A DNA stretch of 52,500 nucleotides from the IMG/VR virus record IMGVR_UViG_3300017742_000010, positions 1 through 52,500 of that record. One strand, written 5' to 3'. The notes under the pieces were generated by a model that made no database searches, was not told the origin of the DNA, and saw only the letters and a program-made list of their open reading frames with translations. Source of the DNA: a virus. Made by a program: the position numbers and the translations under genes. Below are positions 31,125-40,300 of this stretch, one piece after another; position 1 is the stretch's first letter; the number at the start of each line of letters is the position of its first letter.

Positions 31125-34100
31125 ATGGCTGTAGGTCGAATATCAGGTCAGCTCTTGAAGTCCAATCTTCTGCGTAATGGAGCAGATTTGGCATTCGAGA
31201 CGAACTTGTTATACATTGATGTTAATAACAACAGGATTGGTGTTAAGACCAGCACTCCTCAATACCCGCTAGATATAAACGGAACAGCACGTACAACAAA
31301 TGCAGAAGTTACTGGACAAGTAGATGTAGGAAATATCACAGTAACTGGCAACACGATTTCAACAACATCATCTCAACTTAACTTTTCAGCAATAGACGGT
31401 ATTGTATACAATAACGAAATTCATGTAGATGATCTTATAATCACTAACAATAAAATTGAAGCAACTGATACCAATCAAAACTTTGAGATTGTAACTAGCG
31501 GTACAGGTAAAGTAGATATTATAGGTAACACAGAAGTACAAGGAAATATCCACGCAACAGGAAATATTAGAGCAGACGGTAACATCACTATTGGTGATAA
31601 TGATACAGATTCTATAACAATTAATGCTGATATTACATCAAACATCATACCTGATGCTTCAGACACATACAGTTTAGGAACTGCGGCAAAACGTTGGAAT
31701 CAAGCATATGCCAACAATTTAACAGTGGACAACCTAGCACTATCAGGAAACATCACTGTACAAGGACTAAACTTAACAGCACGTCCAGGTAAAGTAATAT
31801 ACGTAGCAACCAACGGTGATGACTCTAAATCAGGAACTCACCAAAATGATCCATATGCTTCAATTGAACAAGCATTATCAGTGGCTATTGCTGGAGACCA
31901 TGTTTACATTTATCCAGGCACATACACAGAAGATTTTCCATTAACTATTCCAACAGGAGTTAGTATAAGAGGTGATGGAATTAGAGCAGTAAAAATTCAA
32001 CCAAGCAATGCAACAAACAGCAATGATGCTTTTATATTAAATGGTGAAACAACTGTTGAAGATTTAACTATTACAGGTTTTTACTATAACAATTCTGCAA
32101 ACACAGGACACGCATTTAGATTTAATCCAACAGGTGCAGATGATTCAACAGGATTTCAAGTTACATCTAGGTCACCTTATGTAAGAAACGTAACTGTCAT
32201 TACACAAGGAACAGTGACAACAGCACAAGATCCTAGAGGATTTGGATCTGCTGATGCTGGAAAAGGTGCATTGTTAGATGGTTCAGTGGCAACTCCTGCA
32301 TCTAATGAAGCAAGTTGTTTGTTTCAAAATGCAACATTTATTACTCCAGGTGTTGATGCAGTCACACTTACAAATGGTGTAAGAATAGAATGGTTAAACT
32401 CATTTACATATTTTGCGGCAAGAAGTATCTATGCTGTTGACGGCACAACTGGTTTTGCTGAAGATGGTAAAACACAATTAAAAGTTGCAGGTTTATCAGG
32501 TACGGCAATCCAAGCAGGGCACGTTGTATCATACTACGACACAGACAATGTAACTCTATTAGCATCAGGCACAGTTGAATCTGTAGATGGAGATAAAATT
32601 ATAATTGATGGGAAATCAACAGGATTTGCAATGCCACCAGAAACAACAGGCAAACAAATTACTGCCAACGGTGATGCAAAATTAGATACGTCTGTTAAAA
32701 AGTTTGGTCAATCCAGTTTGCTTTTAGATGGCACAGGAGACAGTGCATCAATAGGAACAACAGCAGACTTTGGATTTGGCACAGGAGATTTTACAATAGA
32801 ATTTTGGGCATATCCATCACAACTTCAATCCACAACATTATTTGATTTTAGAAACAATGCATCAATAGAATATTCATTGATGTTGTACATGACTAACAAC
32901 GGTCCAAAACTTTATGTTAATGGAGCAAACGTAATCATAGGAAGTCAAGGTTTTAATCTTAATGTTTGGACACACTTCTCGTTGGTAAGAAGCAGTAACA
33001 CTGTAACAATGTATGTTGCAGGACAAAATGTTGGATCGGCAACAGTTGCAAATGATTTAGGTGCGGCAAAACCGTGTGTGATGGGTAACAACTATGATGC
33101 CAATAATGGTTTTATTGGAAACATGGACGACTTTATAATTTATAAAGGTTCAGCAATACGTTCAGGAAACTTTACTCCACCAACAACAGAAGCAATTGGA
33201 AATCCAGACACAGTATTAGTAGGCAGATTTAATGGACCAAATTTATCAACTTCATTTTTAGATACTAACATACCAATTCAAGACATTAGAACATCAGCAG
33301 GAGCAACAGCAACAAACTTTACTCTAGTTGATTACACAGACTTTGGAGCAGAAGTAAGATCAATTGCATCTGCATCTATCTACGGAACATTTGGTGCTGT
33401 GGGTGATGGTGTTGGCGTAAAAATGTATTTGATTTCACACAACTTTGCTTACATTGGAAACGATTACGAAGTCGATAACGATGCAACAACAGTGGTTCAA
33501 GCCAACGAAGTTGTTACAAATAATAATGCAAAAATTTATTATTCATCAGTTGACCATAAAGGTGATTTTAGAGTTGGTGATCAATTTTATGTTAATCAAG
33601 AAACAGGACAAGTTGCGTTTACATCAGCATCACTTAATATAGATGTTGATCAAGCATTAACATTTACATCAGGACCTAACGTTACAGTTATATCAGGAGA
33701 TAAAATTGAAACAGGAAATGTTCAAATATCTGGAAATAATATTACAACAACATCAGGAGATTTAAACATTGATTCATTTAATAATCAAATCAATTTTGTT
33801 GACGATGTAAACATTACTGGAAATTTAGATATCACAGGAGATATTACAATAGGTGGAAATGTTACAATAGGTGATGAAACAACAGATTCAATTAATATTA
33901 CAGCAGGTATTAGTTCTGATATTATTCCTGCACTAGATAATACTTATAATGTTGGTTCATCTACAAAAAGATGGAACACAATATTTGCCAATGAAGCACA
34001 AATAGACAGTGTAAACATTAAAGGAAATTTAATTCAAAGTAATAATACAAATGCTGATTTAGATTTAAGATCAAGTGGAACTGGTGGAGTAAGAGTTGAA

Positions 34101-34856
34101 AACTTCTCAGTATCAGGGGATACGATCACAAACGATTCAGGAGACTTCACAATTAATCCTGCTTCAGGTGTGTTCAGAGTTGACGGTACTGGATCTGTTA
34201 GAATTCCAACAGGTACAACTGCTCAGAGACCAGGTTCTGCATCAGCAGGTATGATGAGATACAACACAGATGATTCAGTGTTTGAAGGATATAATGGAAC
34301 AAACTGGTTGGCATTATCTGGTGTTTATGACTTAGACAAAGACACATATATCACTGCTGAGGCTACACCGGGTGCAGATGATGACACAATTAGATTTTAT
34401 GCTGGTGGAGTTTTGGTGGCAAATGTTAATCCAACAAGGTTTGATGTCACATCTTTACAGGTAGATGACATTACAATCAGTGGAAATACGGTCACAACCA
34501 CAGGAACTGACCAAGATTTGATCCTGAATGCTCAAGGAAATGGTAGTATCAGAATTGAAGACTTCAAGTTTGAAGGAAATGCGATAACTAATATTATATC
34601 TAGTCCGTTTGTATTAAAAACAACTGGAACGGGATATATTGATGTGTCAGATTCTGGTGGGTTTGTACTTCCGGTTGGAACAACAGCAAACAGACCGATT
34701 ACGCCTATAATAGGTATGATACGTTACAACACCGCAGATCAACGTGTTGAACTGTATGATGGTAATGCTTGGGGTTCAATCGCAGGTTCATCGGGTGCTG
34801 TAAGTATTATTGACGCAACAGAAATAGCAGTGGAATATGCACTAGCATTAGGATAG
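31125..34856 (+). CDS. Large tail fibre with beta-helix and LamG-like domain
   Basis: 1243 aa, paralogue of the preceding fibre (VGRISGQLLKSNLLRNGADL at the start). Beta-helix region about 222-440: VIYVATNGDDSKSGTHQNDP, IYPGTYTEDFPLTIPTGVSI. Residues about 520-690 form a concanavalin A/LamG-like jelly roll: SLLLDGTGDSASIG, GDFTIEFWAYPSQ, WTHFSLVRSSNTVTMYVAGQ, GFIGNMDDFIIYKGSAI, a fold used for carbohydrate binding. Later it has the VDHKGDFRVGDQFYVNQETG block (about 805), and the C-terminus GTTAQRPGSASAGMMRYNT and YNTADQRVELYDGNAWGSIA. Likely adhesin or side fibre. The jelly roll is absent from the 1054-aa paralogue. Confidence 0.68.
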   Translation: MAVGRISGQLLKSNLLRNGADLAFETNLLYIDVNNNRIGVKTSTPQYPLDINGTARTTNAEVTGQVDVGNITVTGNTISTTSSQLNFSAIDGIVYNNEIHVDDLIITNNKIEATDTNQNFEIVTSGTGKVDIIGNTEVQGNIHATGNIRADGNITIGDNDTDSITINADITSNIIPDASDTYSLGTAAKRWNQAYANNLTVDNLALSGNITVQGLNLTARPGKVIYVATNGDDSKSGTHQNDPYASIEQALSVAIAGDHVYIYPGTYTEDFPLTIPTGVSIRGDGIRAVKIQPSNATNSNDAFILNGETTVEDLTITGFYYNNSANTGHAFRFNPTGADDSTGFQVTSRSPYVRNVTVITQGTVTTAQDPRGFGSADAGKGALLDGSVATPASNEASCLFQNATFITPGVDAVTLTNGVRIEWLNSFTYFAARSIYAVDGTTGFAEDGKTQLKVAGLSGTAIQAGHVVSYYDTDNVTLLASGTVESVDGDKIIIDGKSTGFAMPPETTGKQITANGDAKLDTSVKKFGQSSLLLDGTGDSASIGTTADFGFGTGDFTIEFWAYPSQLQSTTLFDFRNNASIEYSLMLYMTNNGPKLYVNGANVIIGSQGFNLNVWTHFSLVRSSNTVTMYVAGQNVGSATVANDLGAAKPCVMGNNYDANNGFIGNMDDFIIYKGSAIRSGNFTPPTTEAIGNPDTVLVGRFNGPNLSTSFLDTNIPIQDIRTSAGATATNFTLVDYTDFGAEVRSIASASIYGTFGAVGDGVGVKMYLISHNFAYIGNDYEVDNDATTVVQANEVVTNNNAKIYYSSVDHKGDFRVGDQFYVNQETGQVAFTSASLNIDVDQALTFTSGPNVTVISGDKIETGNVQISGNNITTTSGDLNIDSFNNQINFVDDVNITGNLDITGDITIGGNVTIGDETTDSINITAGISSDIIPALDNTYNVGSSTKRWNTIFANEAQIDSVNIKGNLIQSNNTNADLDLRSSGTGGVRVENFSVSGDTITNDSGDFTINPASGVFRVDGTGSVRIPTGTTAQRPGSASAGMMRYNTDDSVFEGYNGTNWLALSGVYDLDKDTYITAEATPGADDDTIRFYAGGVLVANVNPTRFDVTSLQVDDITISGNTVTTTGTDQDLILNAQGNGSIRIEDFKFEGNAITNIISSPFVLKTTGTGYIDVSDSGGFVLPVGTTANRPITPIIGMIRYNTADQRVELYDGNAWGSIAGSSGAVSIIDATEIAVEYALALG

Positions 34857-34863
34857 GAAAAAT

Positions 34864-35196
34864 ATGGCAACAAATTTTAGAAACTCTGTAACAAAAAGTG
34901 TAGGAACTGTGACTACGGCTGTATACGAAGCCGCACCAGGATCATACACAACAATCATTGGAATGGTTTTAGCAAACTTGACAGAATCAGTTGTAGAAGC
35001 CAGTGTAACATTGACAGCAACTCCGGATTCAGTTACAGGATTTATTGTAAAAGATGTTTTAATTGCACCAAACTCTAGTTTACGTGTATTGAACTCAGGA
35101 GAAAAATTAATTGTGGCAAGTCAAAACAGTTTAAATGTAAAATCAAACATCAACGACTCATTAGATTGTGTGTTGAGTTACGTGGAGATAACATAA
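34864..35196 (+). CDS. Small beta-sandwich fibre-associated protein (family A)
   Basis: 110 aa. Start RNSVTKSVGTVTTAVYEAAP, then TTIIGMVLANLTES, VEASVTLTATPDS, IAPNSSLRVLNSGEKLIVAS and the end CVLSYVEIT. It shares the strand order and end motif (SY-x-E) with the genes at 26620 and 48276. It starts 8 nt after the LamG-containing fibre, so a partner or cap of that fibre is a reasonable guess. Confidence 0.5.
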   Translation: MATNFRNSVTKSVGTVTTAVYEAAPGSYTTIIGMVLANLTESVVEASVTLTATPDSVTGFIVKDVLIAPNSSLRVLNSGEKLIVASQNSLNVKSNINDSLDCVLSYVEIT

Positions 35197-35197
35197 G

Positions 35198-35659
35198 ATG
35201 TCAAATACAGTTGGACAGGATACTTCCGTATATCTTCAAAATGGTATCAAAGACAGATACTTTTATGGATTACGAAGAACCGACGAAGGAACTTTATTCA
35301 TCGGTAAAGTTGACCAACTAGGGTTTAACGATCCTGTGGCAATAAACAATCCAGGAAATATTGATGACAACTTTAAAGAGTTTGATCAAGGTTATGATTT
35401 TTATGAAGGTAGAGATTTGAATCATGCCAAACCATTTAAAAATTTAAGATACGAACAATTTAGATGGGATGATGTAAATTTAAATTATTATATTAATTCA
35501 GAAGGTGAACTAGTTGTAAGAATAAACAGTAACGTTGGTGATGGAGCAATAACGTATCCACAGACTGACGAATCCGTAACTGTAGAACAAACTGTATTCA
35601 CTTTGGATAAAACAAATTACTTAATGGATAGTAATGAAATAACATTCGATAGAGGATAA
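35198..35659 (+). CDS. RYFYGLRRTD family structural protein (copy 1)
   Basis: 153 aa. Contains DRYFYGLRRTDEGTLFIGKV, then NNPGNIDDNFKEFDQGYDFY, EGRDLNHAKPFKNLRYEQFR and LNYYINSEGELVVRIN. The gene at 36971 is a clear paralogue with the same blocks. A family I associate with the fibre region of marine T4-like phages; function unknown. The start is 2 nt after the stop of the preceding gene. The C-terminal 40 residues are unique to this copy. Confidence 0.6.
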   Translation: MSNTVGQDTSVYLQNGIKDRYFYGLRRTDEGTLFIGKVDQLGFNDPVAINNPGNIDDNFKEFDQGYDFYEGRDLNHAKPFKNLRYEQFRWDDVNLNYYINSEGELVVRINSNVGDGAITYPQTDESVTVEQTVFTLDKTNYLMDSNEITFDRG

Positions 35660-35677
35660 AGTAGGAGGAAAAAACGA

Positions 35678-36964
35678 ATGACACGACAACTTATAAACAC
35701 TGGTATTATCCCAAATGACGGTCAAGGAGATTCGTTAAGGGACGCTGGTGGAAAAATGAATAACAATTTTCAAGAATTGTATACAGCTCTTGGAAATGGA
35801 ACAGCCTTAACAATAGTCAACAATAATTTGATTACTGCCACAGGTGCTAACAAAATTACTTTTTTATATTCAACTCTAGCAGAATTACCAGATGCGGCAA
35901 CGTATCATGGAATGTTTGCTCATGTACACGGTGAGAACGCTTCCTACTACGCTCACGCAGGTGCTTGGGTAAAAATTGCAGATGCGAATAAATCTTTCGG
36001 AATGTTTTCAGATGTTGACTTAACAGCAACACCAACCAACGGACAAGCATTAGTTTATGATTCAGGTTCACAAACTTGGAAACCAGGAACTATATCCGGT
36101 GGCGGCGGTGGCGGCGGTGGTGCAACTGCATTTCTTGGACTAACAGATACTCCAGCAACTTATTCAGGACTATCAGGTGGTTTTTTACAAGTTAATGGCA
36201 CTGCTGATGGCTTAACAATTGTTGCGGCATTTTCAATTGACAAACTTTCAGATGTTGACACAACAACTAGTGCTCCATCTTCAGGACAAGTTTTAAAATG
36301 GAATGGAACAAAATGGGCGCCAGCAGATGATTCAACATCAGGTGGTGGAGCCGCAGATGCAGGCACACTAGATGGATTAGACAGCACATACTTTTTAAAT
36401 TATAACAACTTAAACAACAAACCTACAGTTCCATCTTCAATATTAACATTGACAGATACTCCAGCAACTTTTTCAGGTCAAGCAGGAAAAACTGTTAAAG
36501 TAAATGCAGGTGCAACAGCATTAGAATTTGTAACAGATTCAGGTGGTGGAGCAAGTACTCTTAATGATTTAACTGATGTAACAATATCAACACCAGCTCA
36601 AGGTGATGTATTGTATTACAACGGAACAGGCTGGGTGAAACAGAACGGTCCAACAATGAGATGGGACGTTGGAGCCTCAGGTTCATCCAATTACACTTTT
36701 ACAGGTCCAGGATTTGCAAGTACAACAAATGATCCTGTGCTATATTTGATGAGAGGACACTCTTACATTTTTGTAAATTCAACAGGTGCTAGTCACCCAT
36801 TTGAATTTAGAGTATCAAATGGTGGAGCAGAATACACAGCAGGAATAAGTGGTTCCAAAACAGGAACGCAAGTTTTAGAAGTTCCTATGGATGCACCAAG
36901 CACACTTTATTATCAATGTACTATCCATTCAGGAATGGGTAACACAATCAACATAGTGAGTTAA
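35678..36964 (+). CDS. Repeat-bearing virion protein with C-terminal cupredoxin-like domain
   Basis: 428 aa. The N-terminal block RQLINTGIIPNDGQGDSLRD AGGKMNNNFQELY is typical of fibre-attachment domains of marine T4-like phages. The middle has Gly-rich linkers and repeats of the type 'LtDTPaTysGl.G..l.VN' (about 150-180 and 260-280) and 'LSDV.....P.~GqVL.WNG..W'. The last 100 residues resemble a cupredoxin: YTFTGPGFAS, LMRGHSYIFVNSTGASHPFE, then VPMDAPSTLYYQCTIHSGMG. His in SHPF plus Cys-x-x-His-x-x-Met match an amicyanin-type copper site. Strong AGGAGG ribosome site. Binding of copper is inference. Confidence 0.65.
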   Translation: MTRQLINTGIIPNDGQGDSLRDAGGKMNNNFQELYTALGNGTALTIVNNNLITATGANKITFLYSTLAELPDAATYHGMFAHVHGENASYYAHAGAWVKIADANKSFGMFSDVDLTATPTNGQALVYDSGSQTWKPGTISGGGGGGGGATAFLGLTDTPATYSGLSGGFLQVNGTADGLTIVAAFSIDKLSDVDTTTSAPSSGQVLKWNGTKWAPADDSTSGGGAADAGTLDGLDSTYFLNYNNLNNKPTVPSSILTLTDTPATFSGQAGKTVKVNAGATALEFVTDSGGGASTLNDLTDVTISTPAQGDVLYYNGTGWVKQNGPTMRWDVGASGSSNYTFTGPGFASTTNDPVLYLMRGHSYIFVNSTGASHPFEFRVSNGGAEYTAGISGSKTGTQVLEVPMDAPSTLYYQCTIHSGMGNTINIVS

Positions 36965-36970
36965 TAGATA

Positions 36971-37345
36971 ATGGCACAAGTATTTGGCGTAGGCATAGAC
37001 GAATTACAAAAGACACTCGCAAACAATAGATATTTCTATGGATTGCGTAGAACAGATGCAGGCGAATTATACATGGTGAAATCAGATTTATTAAGACTAG
37101 AAGATGGAGTACAATTGAATAGACCAGGAAATATTGATGAAAACTACAACAATTGGAGTAGAGGAGAAGACTTCTTTGAAGGTAGAGATCAACAACATAG
37201 AAAAAATTTCCCGAATTTAGTGTACGAACAGTACAAATGGGATGGTAGAAACCTGTTTTATTATGTGAATAAAGAAGGGGAATTAGTATTAAAAGTTAAC
37301 GAGGCTCACACATATCCAGGATATGTGGAACCTTATAATGGATAA
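36971..37345 (+). CDS. RYFYGLRRTD family structural protein (copy 2)
   Basis: 124 aa, paralogue of the gene at 35198: NRYFYGLRRTDAGELYMVKS, NRPGNIDENYNNWSRGEDFF, EGRDQQHRKNFPNLVYEQYK, LFYYVNKEGELVLKVN. The two copies flank the cupredoxin-bearing protein, so they may form alternating layers with it or with the two RYFY-neighbouring giant fibres. No function known. Confidence 0.6.
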   Translation: MAQVFGVGIDELQKTLANNRYFYGLRRTDAGELYMVKSDLLRLEDGVQLNRPGNIDENYNNWSRGEDFFEGRDQQHRKNFPNLVYEQYKWDGRNLFYYVNKEGELVLKVNEAHTYPGYVEPYNG

Positions 37346-37348
37346 GGA

Positions 37349-37356
37349 AATAAATA
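37349..37356 (+). promoter_or_regulatory. Late promoter octamer AATAAATA
   Basis: 17 nt before the ATG of the 1717-aa protein. Confidence 0.5.
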
Positions 37357-37373
37357 CATATAGGAATTAATTC

Positions 37374-40300
37374 ATGGCAGATTTTCGAATAGATAGAATT
37401 AGATTTAGATGGAGAGGCGATTGGTCAGCCAACACTCTTTACGTAAAAGATGATGTATTAAGATACGGTGCAAAAGTATTTGTATGTGTTGAAGTACACA
37501 CATCAGACACAAACTTTTATAACGACTTAAACAACTCAGTTCCAAGATGGTCTCAAATGATGGACGGTCAAAGTTGGACTGGTGCATGGGCACCTTCAAC
37601 GTTTTACAAAATTGGTGAATTGGTTAAAGTTGGTGGTCTAATTTACAAATGTATTGAAGGACACATTTCAAATTCAGATGCGGCAAACGGAGTACTAGGT
37701 GACGAATTAAAATGGGTTTACTTTGCACGTGGAGAAGATTGGCAAAGTATTTGGCAACCTGCTACACTTTACAATGTTGACCAAACAGTAATTTACGGTG
37801 GATCAATTTGGAAATGTAACACAGCACACACTTCAGGAACTGCAGATGATGGATTACAATTCAATGCGGCATTTTGGGATCAATATTCAAGATCAGACAA
37901 CTTTAGAAACGATTGGACATCAAACACTTTATACTATCCAGATGATATTGTGTATTATGGTGGTACAGTTTACAGATGTAAAACTGGACACAGATCAGCA
38001 ACTTCAAACAAATTTATAAATCCTACTGCTTCATATGGTGGTGCGTCAGGAACAGGATTCCAATTCTTTATTTTTAAAACTGGAACAACTTACAATCTGA
38101 AAATTACAAACGGTGGATCAACTTATCTTGCTACAGAACAATTTACAATTTTAGGAACAGCATTAGGTGGATCAACTCCAGCCAATGATGCAGTAATCAC
38201 TATCAGTACAATAAACAGTGGTGCAATAGCAACAGCATCAGTAGATGGTGTAGCAAATGATTCTACTGATGGTTTAGAAGCAAACAGTGGACAATGGGAA
38301 ACTGTATTCACAGGAATAAGATACAGAGGAGATTACGCTGTTGGAGAAAGATATTCAGCAGGAGAACTAGTAAGATGGTCTCCGGGTATGTGGCAAGTAA
38401 CATCAGGACACTGGGCAACAAATGAACAAATGGTTGAAGGTAATTTCAATTTATGGGTGCCAGGTTTAGAATTTGAAGCATTATGGAATATTTCTCAATA
38501 CTATCAAAAAGGTGACGTTGTACTTTACGGCGGTTACACATATGTTGCACTATTAAGTAACGTTGGTGTTACACCTGCAGTTACAGACGGAACAAACACT
38601 TGGGAATTACAAATTGTTGGATACACATTCAAAGGCGAATGGAAAGAAACTTATCTAGTTAATAATGCAATTGAACCTTTTCCATACAAAACTGGAGATG
38701 TTGTAAGAGCAGGTGGTGATTTATACATTGCTGTAACAGATAATGCAAGTGTAGATCCTAGCACAAGAGATGTTTATGATGCAGGAACAGATAGTCCTTT
38801 CCCATGGCAATTACTTGTAACAGGTTATGCTTACAAAGGTCCTTGGAAAGAAACTAATTTAGGTGGCGTATCAGGCGAACAAACATATTTCCCTGGAGAT
38901 GTTGTTACAGTTGCTGGTACACTTTACAAATGTATTTTAAAACATGAAGCAAATTCATCAGATGCTAAACCACCATTAGATTTTGAATCAGAAAATGTTG
39001 GTCCTTATTGGGTATTATTAGCAACAGGACACACTCCAAACGTATTGGAATATCCTGGAGATATTAAAACACAAAACGAAGATTCAACAAGATTAAGAAT
39101 TGGTTTAGGTACACCAGGACAACTATTAAAAGTAGGTTCAAATGATATTCCTTTCTGGGAAGATTTTGATGTAACACCAAAAGTTTATTATGTTTCACCA
39201 GACGGTGAAGACCTTGATTCAAGAGGAACGCAATTAGCGGCTCCTTTTAAAACAATTAAATTTGCTTGTGATTTTATTAATGGCGATTTATCTGCAAGAT
39301 CACCTGCAACAGTAATGGTTAAAACAGGATTATATCAAGAAGTTTTACCTATCACTGTGCCAAGAGATGTGGCACTTGTAGGAGATGAATTAAGAAGTAC
39401 TGAAGTTAAACCAGCGGCAGGTTATGAAACTGGTTACAATATGTTCCTTGTAAATAATGGCTCAGGCATAAGAAATATGTCTTTAAGTGGATTAACAGGA
39501 TCATTAGGACCAGTCAACGAATACGGAACAAAAAGACCAACAGGTGGTGCTTTTGTTTCATTGAATCCTGGTTCAGGAGCATCAGATGCCGCGGCTTGGA
39601 TTACAACACGATCTTGTTATGTACAAAATGTATCAACATTTGGATCAGGATGTGTAGGTTTAAAAGTAGATGGAGATTTACACAATGGCGGTAACAAATC
39701 AATTGTAGCCAATGACTTTACACAGGTTATTGATAACGGTATTGGTTTCTGGGTTAACGGTGAAGGTAAAGCAGAACTTGTATCTGTGTTCACTTACTAT
39801 TGTCACATAGGTTATCTAGCAACTGCGGGTGGTAAAGCAAGAGCAACAAACGGAAACAACTCTTATGGAGATTGGGGATCAGTTGCAGAAGGTGTAACAC
39901 CTACTGAAACACCTATTACAGCAAAATTCAATAACAGAACTCAAGAAGCTCAAGTGGATGCAGTTTACAATGATGAAAACGAAATATTTGCTTTTGCTTA
40001 TGATCATGCAGGACAAGATTACACATCTGCTAATATTACAATATCAGGTTCAGGTCAAGGTGCAACAGCATCAATTAATTATGAAAACACTAGAGACGGT
40101 GCCGTAAATAAAATTAGAATATTAGGTCCTGGAGATTCAACTCCAGCAGGTGGTTCCGCTTATACAAGTAAATCAGGGCCAGCAATATCAGGTACTGCTA
40201 CTAGTATAAAATTAAATGCACAATTCCAAGGAACAACAGCCCAAACAGTTGGACAAAGACTTTATATTTGGGAAGGTACTGGTAGAGGACAATACGGAAT

